A stretch of 61,475 nucleotides of DNA. Source: Bifidobacterium parmae. Its GTDB lineage: Bacteria > Actinomycetota > Actinomycetes > Actinomycetales > Bifidobacteriaceae. The first letter of the stretch is position 1; every line of letters begins with the position of its first letter. Positions 44,737-53,608 of this stretch are shown piece by piece. The stretch is taken from assembly GCF_002860365.1 (NCBI RefSeq), contig NZ_NMWT01000007.1, forward strand, positions 35,462 through 96,936, read 5' to 3'. The translations under genes were made by a program, and so were the position numbers. Below the pieces are notes generated by a model that did not search any database, was not told the origin of the DNA, and saw nothing but the letters and a program-made list of their open reading frames with translations.

Positions 44737-46814
44737 GCACCATGCCCTCTTCTCTCGCCCAGGGCCGCTACCAGCTGGGACAGCTGGTCGGCCGCGGCGG
44801 TATGGCCGAGGTGCACGTCGCCACGGACACGCGACTGGGACGCACCGTCGCCATCAAGATCATGCGCGCCGACCTCGCCAACGACGAGATCTTCCTCAAG
44901 CGGTTCCGCCGCGAGGCGCACTCGGTCGCGCAGATGAACAATCCGAACATCGTCAACATCTACGATTCCGGCGAAGAGACGGTGATGGGCGACAACGGCC
45001 AGGCGGAGCGCCTGCCGTACCTCGTCATGGAGTACGTGAAGGGCCAGACGCTGCGCGACATCATCCGCGTGAACGGCGCCCTGAGCCAGCGCGACGCCGA
45101 ACAGGTGATGCTCGGCGTGCTCAACGCGCTCGAATACTCGCACCGCATGGGCGTCATCCACCGCGACATCAAGCCCGGCAACATCATGATCTCCGAGCAG
45201 GGCATGGTCAAGGTCATGGACTTCGGCATCGCCCGCGCGCTCGACGACTCCGCCGCCACGATGACCCAGTCGCAGGGCGTGGTCGGCACCGCGCAGTACC
45301 TCTCCCCCGAGCAGGCGCGCGGCGAGACCGTCGACATGCGCTCCGACCTGTATTCGGCCGGCTGCGTGCTGTACGAGATGCTCACCGGCCGTCCGCCGTT
45401 CACCGGCGATTCGGCGGTGGCGATCGCCTACCAGCACGTCTCCGAAGTGGCGACGCCGCCGAGCGCCGTCGTGCCGGGACTGCCGAAGATGTGGGATTCG
45501 ATCTGCGCGAAGGCGATGGCGAAGGACCGTCAGAACCGCTACGCGACGGCCGCCGACTTCAAGAACGACATCCTCACGTACATGAACGGCGGCGTGCCGG
45601 TGGCCGCCGCGTTCAACCCGCTCACCGACCTGGCGAACATGAAGGCGCGCAAGCAGGCAGAGCAGGACGCCGCCACCGTGCCGCTCAACCCGAACGACAA
45701 GAATTCGACGCAGGCGTTCAACCCGGTGACCGGCCAGTTCGACCGCGTGCCGGCCGCGGCGAACGTCGGCGCGGGCCAGCAGACCGCCGCCGCGGCGGCC
45801 CGCACGCGCGCCGCGCAGCGCGAGGCGGCCGCGAAGGCGAAACGCAAGAAGCAGATCATCATCGGTTCGGTGATCGGCGGCCTCGTCGTCGTCGCGATCC
45901 TCATCGCCGTGTTCTTCGCGATGGGCGGCGAGAAGGCGGTCGCACAGACCGCGACCGTGCCGACGATCACCTCCGCGATGACGAAGGACCGCGCCAAGTC
46001 GACGATCGAGGCGGCCGGATTCCAGTTCCAGGCGATGGTCGACAACGATTCGACCGAACCGGAGGGCACGTTCACCAAGCAGAGCCCGAAGGGCGGCGAG
46101 AAGGCGCGCAAGGGCTCCACCGTGAAGGTGTGGTTCTCCGCGGGCCCGCAGAGCACGACCGTGCCCGACGTGAAGGGCATGTCGCAGTCGGGGGCGAAGG
46201 CCGCGCTGGAGAAGGCCGGATTCAAGGTCATGGCCAGCGTGCAGACCGAGGACAGCGCCGACATCGACCAGAACGACGTGACGCGCACCGATCCGGCGGC
46301 CGGCACCTCGCAGCCGAAGGGCACCGCGATCCAGCTGTTCGTCTCCTCCGGCATGACGAAGATCCCGGACGGCATCGTCGGACAGAACAAGGACGCGGCC
46401 ACCGCCACGCTGCAGTCGCTCGGCTTCACGGTGACGATCACCGAGGAGTATTCGGACACGATCGCCGCCGGCACGGTGATGAGCGTCAACCCGGGTTCGG
46501 GTTCGTCCGTCGCGCAGGGCTCCGCGGTCACGATCGTCGTGTCGCGAGGCAAGGAGCAGGTGACGGTGCCGGACGTGACCGGCCAGACGTACTCCTCCGC
46601 GAAGGCCCAGCTGGAGGCGCTCGGCTTCACCGTCGCGCAGTCCGGTTCGACCGGCACGAGCGACAAGGTGACCGCGCAGAACCCGCCCGCCGGCCAGGCG
46701 GAGAAGGGCGCGACGATCACGCTCACCACGCAGGGCTCCGGATCGGGTTCCGATTCGGATGACTCCGGCGAGAACGGTTCCGGCACCACCGGTTCCGGCA
46801 ACAGCAACCAGTGA
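44733..46814 (+). CDS. pknB: PASTA-domain Ser/Thr protein kinase PknB
   Basis: 693 residues. Kinase domain at ~10-275 (VGRGGMAEVHVA, HRDIKPGNIM, DFGIARAL, GTAQYLSPEQARGE), a basic juxtamembrane linker, one membrane helix near 385-405 (IIIGSVIGGLVVVAILIAVF) and four extracellular PASTA repeats to ~675 (TVPDVKGMSQSGAKAALEKA and TVPDVTGQTYSSAKAQLEAL are the clearest). PASTA domains sense peptidoglycan fragments or lipid II. The Ser/Gly-rich C-terminus is low complexity. ATG at 44733 follows AAGGAG. Confidence 0.96.
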   Translation: MSTMPSSLAQGRYQLGQLVGRGGMAEVHVATDTRLGRTVAIKIMRADLANDEIFLKRFRREAHSVAQMNNPNIVNIYDSGEETVMGDNGQAERLPYLVMEYVKGQTLRDIIRVNGALSQRDAEQVMLGVLNALEYSHRMGVIHRDIKPGNIMISEQGMVKVMDFGIARALDDSAATMTQSQGVVGTAQYLSPEQARGETVDMRSDLYSAGCVLYEMLTGRPPFTGDSAVAIAYQHVSEVATPPSAVVPGLPKMWDSICAKAMAKDRQNRYATAADFKNDILTYMNGGVPVAAAFNPLTDLANMKARKQAEQDAATVPLNPNDKNSTQAFNPVTGQFDRVPAAANVGAGQQTAAAAARTRAAQREAAAKAKRKKQIIIGSVIGGLVVVAILIAVFFAMGGEKAVAQTATVPTITSAMTKDRAKSTIEAAGFQFQAMVDNDSTEPEGTFTKQSPKGGEKARKGSTVKVWFSAGPQSTTVPDVKGMSQSGAKAALEKAGFKVMASVQTEDSADIDQNDVTRTDPAAGTSQPKGTAIQLFVSSGMTKIPDGIVGQNKDAATATLQSLGFTVTITEEYSDTIAAGTVMSVNPGSGSSVAQGSAVTIVVSRGKEQVTVPDVTGQTYSSAKAQLEALGFTVAQSGSTGTSDKVTAQNPPAGQAEKGATITLTTQGSGSGSDSDDSGENGSGTTGSGNSNQ

Positions 46815-46831
46815 CTCAGCCGGCAACACAG

Positions 46832-47242
46832 TGGCCCCCGCCAGCGGGGGCCACTTCTTTCGCCCCCCGCTGGCGGGGGCTGTCGGCCGCAGGCCGACTG
46901 GGGGTGGTCAACCCATCCGACCACCCTCAGTCCCGCTTCGCGGGCCAGCTCCCGCCAGCGGGAGCACAATAGGTTCCCCGTCCAGAAGGGACCACTTTTC
47001 CGCCCCCGCCGGCGGGGGCCGTCGGCCGCAGGCCGACTGGGGGTGGTCAACCCATCCAACCACCCTCAGTCCCGCTTCGCGGGCCAGCTCCCGCCAGCGG
47101 GAGCACAATGCGTTCCCCGTCCAGAAGAGACCACTCTTCCGCCCCCGCCGGCGGGGTCACAATGGGTCCCCGTCAGAAGGGGCTACTTCTTTCGCCCCCG
47201 CCGGCGGGGGCTGTCGGCCGCAGGCCGACTGGGGGTGGTCAC
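46832..47242. repeat. Intergenic palindromic repeat cluster (both subtypes)
   Basis: Alternating C-rich (CCCCCGCCGGCGGGGG) and CTCCCGCCAGCGGGAG units at ~46832-46960, ~47000-47105 and ~47140-47242. Two ~170-bp stretches are near duplicates, each containing a CGTCCAGAAG(G/A)GACCAC segment. The gap 46815-47251 between convergent pknB and pabA holds only these repeats. Confidence 0.85.
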
Positions 47243-47251
47243 AACGGGCCG

Positions 47252-47896
47252 TTACTTCACGACTTTAGGCTGGAGACCCTGGGCGTTGGCCACGGCGGTG
47301 GTCTGGCCGCAGACGGCGAGCCAGTTGGCGAGCAGGAGGTAACCGTCCTGCGTCATCACCGATTCGGGGTGGAACTGGACCGCGAACATCGGCTTGCCCT
47401 TCACGCGGATGCCCTGCACGATGTGGTCGCCCTGCGTCCACGCGGTCACTTCGAGCGTGTCCGGCACGGAATCGGGTTCGACGGCGAGCGAATGGTAGCG
47501 GGTCGCGGTCATCGGGTTCGCGACGCCCGCGAAGATCTCGTCGTCGACATGTTCGACGAGGCTCGTCTTGCCGTGCATGATCGTCGGCGCATGGTCGACG
47601 GTGGCGCCGTACACTTCGGCGAGCGCCTGCAGTCCGAGGCACACGCCGAACATCGGCTTGCCCTGCCTGGCGCACAGGCGGATCATGTCCTCGCTGGCGC
47701 CGGAATCGGCGGGGGCGCCGGGGCCGGGGCTGATGAGCACGCCGTCGTAGCCGTCGGTCACGTGCTCGTCGTGCGGGTCGATGGCGTCGTTGCGCACCAC
47801 GTCCACGGTCGCGCCGAGCGTCTTCAGATAGCCGACGATCGTGTAGACGAACGAATCATAGTTGTCGATCACCAGAATATGCGCGGAATCGGTCAC
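47252..47896 (-). CDS. pabA: Glutamine amidotransferase, PabA/TrpG type
   Basis: 214 residues. Class I glutamine amidotransferase with VIDNYDSFVYTIVGYL, LISPGPGAPADSG, FGVCLGLQALAE (nucleophile Cys) and FAVQFHPESV (catalytic His). It supplies ammonia to aminodeoxychorismate or anthranilate synthase; the partner is not in the window. Many actinobacteria keep this gene beside crgA and pknB. Start GTG at 47896 with AAGGAG upstream. Confidence 0.92.
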   Translation of the reverse strand: MTDSAHILVIDNYDSFVYTIVGYLKTLGATVDVVRNDAIDPHDEHVTDGYDGVLISPGPGAPADSGASEDMIRLCARQGKPMFGVCLGLQALAEVYGATVDHAPTIMHGKTSLVEHVDDEIFAGVANPMTATRYHSLAVEPDSVPDTLEVTAWTQGDHIVQGIRVKGKPMFAVQFHPESVMTQDGYLLLANWLAVCGQTTAVANAQGLQPKVVK

Positions 47897-48072
47897 GATG
47901 GCTCCTTACGGACATCCTCGCGGACGTCCTGTCGCGGGGAATGGGGACGTACTGACCGCCAGTCTACCGCCGCGCGCGCGACGTGGCCGCGGGCTTCCCG
48001 CGCCACGGACGCGCCGCGCGTATCGTCACGCGGCCGGCACGCGGCGACGTCGTCGTCACGACGACACCGCCG

Positions 48073-49281
48073 TCACGACGACACCGCGAAGTTGCTCATC
48101 TGCTGGAGGAACGGGATGGTGGTGGCCGCCCACGGGAACGCCCACTCGAACAGGGCGGCCGCGGCGGCGACGCACAACAGCGCGAGCAGCACGACGCGCA
48201 CCGGCAGCACGCCGGGCTGGAGCCGCAGCAAGCCGCCGTAGATGCTCGCGTCGGGGCGCGGGCGGAGGCCGGCGCGGATCGCGGCGCGCGCAGGCCAACG
48301 CCACGCGACCGCGGCGGCGATGAACAGGACGAGCCAGGCGACGAGCGCGCCGACCACGACCGGCTTCATCGACCCCATGCGCGCGGGCAGCGACATGGCG
48401 GTGGAGCTGTTGCTCGCGAACTTCACCTTGCCGGACGCGTCGGTGGTGGCGAGCTCCTGCGGGATGCCGTCGGACACCTTCGCCCAGTATTTGAGTTCGC
48501 CCCACACGATCCACCGGTGCGTCGCCGTCGAGTATTTCGGCTCGCATGTGGTGAGCGTGATCATGCGCTTCGTGGCCTGCTGGCCGCTGTTGAACGGGTC
48601 GGGGGCGATCACGTACACGTCTTCGGGCAGCACGATCTTGTACTGGGTGAACGTGTATACGTACCAGTAGTCCTTCGTGCGCACGACGATCGCATCGCCC
48701 GTCTGGAGCTTGTCGACGTCGCCGAGCGGCTCGCCGTAGCCGTTGCGGTGGCCGGCGACGGCGAAGTTGCCGACTTGGCCGGGCATCTGCGTGTTCTCGT
48801 AGTGGCCGAGGCCGTGACGGGCCAGCTGGGCGGCGTCCGTGCCTTCGACGATGTTGCGCTGCCAGCCCGAGCCGAAGCGCGGCACGTACAGCTGCGCGAT
48901 CAGGTCGCCGTAGCTCGCCGACTCCGGCTGCACGGGGGCGTCGCCGGACTGCGCCTTCGCGATCGTCGTCTCGCCGCCGTTCTTGGACGGGTCGGACCAG
49001 GAAACCTGCTGGCGGGTCTCGACCTGCGTGCGTTCCGCCTCGACGCCGGTCCACCACATCTGCCATACGATGTAGAGCGCGCAGATCGCGGCGAGCGTGA
49101 TGAGGATCTCCGCAAGGATGCCGATCGCCTGCCAGAACGGGCCGTTGCGGCGCGCGGACCTGCCACGGGGGGCGGGAGCCGGTGCGTTTCCGGTTCCAGG
49201 GGCGGTTCCGGGTGCGGTGACGGGTGCGGTGAAGGATGCGGTGACGGGTGCGTGGCCGCCGTGGCGTGCGCTGTGCTTCAT
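48073..49281 (-). CDS. Class E sortase
   Basis: 402 residues. A Thr/Pro/Ala-rich N-terminus and membrane helix (ILAEILITLAAICALYIVW) lead to a sortase domain at ~130-300: NFAVAGHRNGYG (His), MITLTTCEP (nucleophile Cys) and THRWIVWGEL (Arg). Two further membrane helices near the C-terminus are typical of this actinobacterial housekeeping group. It anchors proteins to the wall; no LPxTG substrate is encoded here. Six bases separate it from the DUF881 gene. Confidence 0.93.
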   Translation of the reverse strand: MKHSARHGGHAPVTASFTAPVTAPGTAPGTGNAPAPAPRGRSARRNGPFWQAIGILAEILITLAAICALYIVWQMWWTGVEAERTQVETRQQVSWSDPSKNGGETTIAKAQSGDAPVQPESASYGDLIAQLYVPRFGSGWQRNIVEGTDAAQLARHGLGHYENTQMPGQVGNFAVAGHRNGYGEPLGDVDKLQTGDAIVVRTKDYWYVYTFTQYKIVLPEDVYVIAPDPFNSGQQATKRMITLTTCEPKYSTATHRWIVWGELKYWAKVSDGIPQELATTDASGKVKFASNSSTAMSLPARMGSMKPVVVGALVAWLVLFIAAAVAWRWPARAAIRAGLRPRPDASIYGGLLRLQPGVLPVRVVLLALLCVAAAAALFEWAFPWAATTIPFLQQMSNFAVSS

Positions 49282-49287
49282 CTGTCG

Positions 49288-50178
49288 TTACTTCCCTTCC
49301 GTCGCGGATCGGCCTGACGAGGCATCGCCGGACTGCGCGTCTGTACCGCCTGTGCCGCCTGCTGTGCCTGTTGAGTTCGTCGTGTCCGTTGAGTCCGTTG
49401 AGTCCGTTGAATCCGTTCCGGTCTCGTCGTTCTTGCCTTTGACCACCGTCGCGTATTTGAGCGGTTGCAGCAGGGACGGTGTCTCGTCGAACGTGAGGCT
49501 CTTCTTGCGTTCCACCTTCCATCCGAGGCCGAACGCGCTCACATACTGCTTGTAGATCTCGATCGCCGGCGAATCGTCGAGCGCCTTGACGAGTTCGTCC
49601 GGGTCTCCGATCGCGGAGATCGTGAACGGCGGCGAATACTTCTTGCCGTGCAGCGAGACCACGTTGCCGGAGCAGATGACCGCGGAATTGAACAGCATGC
49701 GCTGGTCCATGAACTGCATCGAATCGGCGCCGCCCGCCCAGAGCGCGTTGATGACCGCTTCGAGATCCTGCTGGTGGATCACGTACTTGTCGATGTCGTC
49801 GCTGGAACCGGACGAGTCGACCGCCTGCTCCCACATCGGCGAATCGTCGAGCGTGACGCTGATGCCGGGGCCCTCCACTTTCGGCAGGGTCGTGCCGGTG
49901 CCGGAATCCTCGCTCGTGGACGGGGTGTCGCTGTTCTTCGCGGTGAGCTGGGTGAGCGTGCTCACGTCGGAGCTGAGCTTCTTCACGTCGGCGGACAGGC
50001 CGTCGACCTCCTTGACGCGCTGTTCGACGAGCTGCGCCGTATCCGAGTTGACGACGGTCGTGCGGTTCGCGCGCAGGTTCGTCACGAACAGGTAGCCGGT
50101 GAGCGCCACGACGACCATGATGGTGACGCCGCCCCACAGGGAACGTTTCGCGATGTGCTTGCCGCCGTGTCTGGCCAT
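49288..50178 (-). CDS. DUF881-family membrane protein
   Basis: 296 residues. One N-terminal helix (GVTIMVVVALTGYLFVTNLR), a coiled-coil stretch near 55-90 and the DUF881 domain (PGISVTLDDSP, INALWAGGADSMQFMDQR, SPPFTISAIGDPDELVKAL). The family sits between crgA and sortase genes in many actinobacteria; it resembles the division protein FtsQ/DivIC region in layout but its function is not established. The tail is a Thr-Asp-Ser repeat. ATG at 50178 chosen by position and AAAGG upstream. Confidence 0.87.
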   Translation of the reverse strand: MARHGGKHIAKRSLWGGVTIMVVVALTGYLFVTNLRANRTTVVNSDTAQLVEQRVKEVDGLSADVKKLSSDVSTLTQLTAKNSDTPSTSEDSGTGTTLPKVEGPGISVTLDDSPMWEQAVDSSGSSDDIDKYVIHQQDLEAVINALWAGGADSMQFMDQRMLFNSAVICSGNVVSLHGKKYSPPFTISAIGDPDELVKALDDSPAIEIYKQYVSAFGLGWKVERKKSLTFDETPSLLQPLKYATVVKGKNDETGTDSTDSTDSTDTTNSTGTAGGTGGTDAQSGDASSGRSATEGK

Positions 50179-50376
50179 ACGCTCGCCTTTCGTCTGTGCC
50201 CCGGCCATCCCCGCCATCCTCCGTCTCCGCGCGAATCGCACGAATATCGTGCGGAGGTTCCGCACCCGGGACGCAACCCGGAACGCACTCCGGAACCATC
50301 ATGGCGGGCATTGTTCGCCGCTTTCGAGTGTAACCACTATGATGACTTCTAGCCTATTGAAATGGAGACTACGCTG

Positions 50377-50826
50377 ATGGCTGACGAAGAGCTCAACGAG
50401 AACGACTCGAAGGGACAGAAGGACTGGCAGTCCGAGACCGCGACGGATGCGGCCACGGAGACCAAGGCCGATTCCGATTCCTCTGACGAGGCGTCCACCG
50501 ACAACGGGTTCACCGTGGACATGGATCAGGTCGAAGCCGTCCTGAACGCCACCGCCGACAAGTCGTCGATGACGCCGCAAATGAAGCGCATGATGGCCCG
50601 CCAGGAGGAGAACACCCGCCGCGTCGAGGAGACGATCAAGGGCACCAAGTCGAACCCGCGCTGGTTCGTGCCGCTGTTCTGCATCCTCATGGTGATCGGC
50701 CTCGTGTGGGTCGTCTGCTACTACCTGACCAGCAACTACCCGATCCCGAACATCGGCGCATGGAACCTGCTCATCGGCTTCGTGATCATCATGATCGGCT
50801 TCCTTATGACCATGTGGTGGCGCTGA
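50377..50826 (+). CDS. crgA: Cell division protein CrgA
   Basis: 149 residues. Two C-terminal membrane helices (WFVPLFCILMVIGLVWVVCY; LLIGFVIIMIGFLMTMWW) joined by YYLTSNYPIPNIGAWN match CrgA, a small actinobacterial divisome protein that recruits wall-synthesis enzymes. The acidic N-terminal ~80 residues are longer than in streptomycete or mycobacterial CrgA. ATG at 50377 lies 9 bases from GGAG. Divergent from DUF881. Confidence 0.93.
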   Translation: MADEELNENDSKGQKDWQSETATDAATETKADSDSSDEASTDNGFTVDMDQVEAVLNATADKSSMTPQMKRMMARQEENTRRVEETIKGTKSNPRWFVPLFCILMVIGLVWVVCYYLTSNYPIPNIGAWNLLIGFVIIMIGFLMTMWWR

Positions 50827-51117
50827 GCGCGGAGTAGCGCGGAAGCGACCGCAATCGCGATTGATGCGTCGGCGCATCGACGCACTGCTCCTTATGGCCT
50901 CGGGGTGCGGATTTCGAACCGCGCCCCGAGGCAACGACAGCACACGAGGATGCGGCGAAGATGAAAACTCAAATCAGAACCGCGTCCCCATGTCCCGCGC
51001 GTTCTCCGCAATGACAAGGGAGTGGCCGATGCGCCACGCCCCGCTACAACGGACAGCACACGAGGATGGGATACACGGTCGCACCGGCACAGCGACAACG
51101 GGCATAGTCACGGTGAT

Positions 51118-51335
51118 ACGGTCACACTGTGACGCCGTCACAGTCACACGCCGTCACAGTCACACGTGACGGCCACACGTCACGGCCACACGTCACGGCC
51201 ACACGTGACGGCCACACGTGACGGGCCACACGTGACGGGCCACACGTCACGGGCACACGTGACGGACACACGGACACACGGACACACGGACACACGGACA
51301 CGGTGACACGGACACGGTGACACGTGACGGGCACA
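51118..51335. repeat. CACACGTGACGG minisatellite
   Basis: CACACGT recurs at 51161, 51174, 51187, 51200, 51213, 51227, 51241 and 51254, that is 13-14-bp units of CCACACGT(G/C)ACGG. An 8-bp CGGACACA run follows from 51263 to ~51300. Upstream units carry CGTCACAGTCACAC. First zone of the gene-free gap 50827-53608. Confidence 0.85.
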
Positions 51336-51577
51336 GGCACACGACGACAGGCACGGTAGCACCAGTGACAGTGATGCGGTGATAGTGACAGTCACACAGT
51401 GACATAATGCCGGCGAAACGGTTGCCAGCGAAAACAACGGCCCAAACCAGAACCGCGTACCATCTACCCGCCCGCATCCTCCACAAGCCCTCTCATAATA
51501 GAGGCGGAACAAAACCAGACCACATCAATGACAGGGGCGTGTCCAATGAGCCACACCCCTACGCCATATTCCCCCGA

Positions 51578-52050
51578 CTCCTGCGCATCTTGCCCATTCT
51601 CCGATTTCTTCACTCCACCACGCGCATCCTCCGCCATAACGCTCGCCCATCCTCCGCTTCCCTCGCTTCCCCACACGCGTCTCGCCCATCCTCCGATTTC
51701 TTCACTCCCCCGCACGCATCCTCCGCCATCACGCTCGCCCATTCTCCGCTTCCTTCGCTTCCCCACACGCATCTCGCCCATCCTTCGCCTTCTTCACTCC
51801 CCCGCACGCACCCTCCGCCTCCCTCACTCCCCCACGCTCGCCCATCCTCCGCCTCCATTCGCTCCACCACACGCATCTCGCCCATCCTTCGCCTTCTTCA
51901 CTCCCCCGCACGCATCCTCCGCCTCCCTCACTCCCCCACGCTCGCCCATCCTCCGCTTCCTTCGCTTCCCCACACGCATCCTCCGCCTCCCTCACTCCCC
52001 CACGCTCGCCCATCCTCCGACTCTCTCTCGCTTCTCCACACGCATCTCGC
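51578..52050. repeat. Pyrimidine-rich degenerate tandem repeats
   Basis: About 470 bases composed almost only of short words such as CTCGCCCATCC, CTCCGCCTCC, TTCACTCCCCC and CACACGCATC, recurring with larger periods of ~90-105 bases. The open frames here on both strands are by-products of the repeat, with no domain or plausible start. Confidence 0.8.
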
Positions 52051-52060
52051 TTTACGGCCG

Positions 52061-52640
52061 CGAAACAAACCGAAGGCCACACCGACGAAACAAATCCCCT
52101 ATGCCTCTCCCCGCGAAACAAACGGGATGCCATATGCCCAGCATGATTTGCGCGAGCCCGGATGCGCAATGAATCCGCCAGCACATGGACGGAACGGCTC
52201 TCGAACGAACCAGTTAGCGAAACAAGACCGGTGGCACATCTCCGATTCCCTTCGCAACCAAGGGAACCGTCTCGGAAAGCGTGCAACCGGCCTCAACCGC
52301 CAACCACTGAAGCGGAACCATCCCGGAAAGCGTGCAACCGGCCTCAACCGCCGGCCGTGGGACCATTTCAGACGACCAAAGACAGATGCTGCGCTTCTCT
52401 TGAGCATTCAGGCGGATACCACGGCTGTACTCTGTGGTGTCTCATCAGACACCAGCCTGCCATTGGCCCGGGCAAGAGCGAAGAGCCTCCCCGCCGCCCC
52501 GCAACCGGCGGGCAAGGCCGGTTGCACGCTTCCCGAGACAGTCCCAGACAGGCCCTCCGCTGAGCCTCGACGGCCCGTTCTTCGCTGGAGGCCTTCGCCA
52601 CATAAGTCCGAAAAAGCTTGTTTCGCGGTTGGATGCGAGG
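52061..52640. repeat. Inverted-repeat zone with CGAAACAAAC and GTGCAACCGG words
   Basis: CGAAACAAA occurs at 52061, 52086 and 52114 and as CGAAACAAG at 52220; its inverse TTGTTTCG is at 52619. GGAAAGCGTGCAACCGG occurs at 52274 and 52325 (51 bp apart) and inverted at 52518-52536. The zone thus has mirrored halves around ~52430, where GTGTCTCATCAGACAC forms a small stem. Confidence 0.65.
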
Positions 52641-52975
52641 GAAGACGTTGCACTCAACGCGATTGGGGCGAGTTTTCGGGTTGAGGGAGCGGCCGATCGG
52701 AATCGGGATATGGCCAGCTGGGATTGCTCCCGTGAGAAACCGCCATTCCCCAAGGATTGTGACGCTGTCGATGTTGTCCCTCAGATGCGATTCGGCCGCT
52801 TATGAAGTTGAGTGGCGAATCGTCCTTTCCCTCAACCTCAAAAGCGCGGTGATTCTGGTTGAGGGGAAGGCGTTTTCTCCCCTCGACTTTGATGAAACGT
52901 TACAACAGGCTTGAGGGAAAAAATGGAGAACCCCGGCAATGCGAGAACACGGTGGGGGAAGAACAGCGGAGGCGC

Positions 52976-53036
52976 AGAGATAAGAGAGAGGAGAGGAGAA
53001 GAGGAGAGGAGAGGAGAACGGAGACAGAGAAGAGGG
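52976..53036. repeat. Purine tract (GGAGA repeats)
   Basis: About 60 bases of almost pure A/G on the plus strand, built of GAGGAGA and GAGAGG words. It lies 140 bases before the DnaA-box cluster. Confidence 0.8.
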
Positions 53037-53175
53037 TGACGGGAATACAAAAGAGATAGTGGGAACATGCAGAAACATAGCGGGAGAAGGCCAGGAAAGG
53101 CGGCCGACAGGAACCAAGAACATGTCATGCATATCACGGTCAGCGTCCCGCGGCCCATCGGTTCCACGGCATCGC

Positions 53176-53577
53176 GGTGGATAACTGTGGATAACGGATG
53201 AGGAAAGTTGTCCACAGTTATCCACAGTGGCTCAAGTATTGGAAATAATGGGATTGTGAAGAACTATCGACAAGTTATCCACAGGTTATCCACAGTTGTG
53301 CACAACTTATCCACCGGTTGTCCACCAAAATCCACAGGTTATCCACCGCAAAGGACCCGCATGTGCGGAAAACGGTGTAATCCACTGTGGACAGCAACGT
53401 TGTGGATAACTTCGGACACATGTTGTCCACAGCGCACAATCGTTGCGATATCAACGATTACATGACTTATCCACGGAATCTATCCACTGTTGTCCACCGG
53501 TTATCAACTGGTTATCCCCAAGTTATCCACACACTTTTCCACATTTGTGGAAAACTACATATGTGTGATTATCCACC
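53176..53577. other. DnaA-box cluster, candidate replication origin or DnaA-titration site
   Basis: Perfect TTATCCACA boxes, or the complement, lie at 53186-53194, 53218-53226, 53275-53283, 53286-53294, 53401-53409 and 53523-53531. TTGTCCACA is at 53208 and 53423. Single-mismatch boxes include 53176, 53296, 53307, 53318, 53339, 53467, 53490, 53512, 53535 and 53569. A stem AATCGTTG/CAACGATT (53438-53459) sits in the box-free middle. The density equals known actinobacterial oriC regions. dnaA and dnaN are not in the window. Confidence 0.85.
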
Positions 53578-53608
53578 GAATCACCCATATATGGGTCAGC
53601 CGCCGCGC

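Noticed and set aside
51407-52684. 425-residue open frame in the crgA-rhomboid gap
   Set aside because: It consists of translated pyrimidine-rich repeats, is equalled by frames on the other strand, and has no domain or ribosome site.
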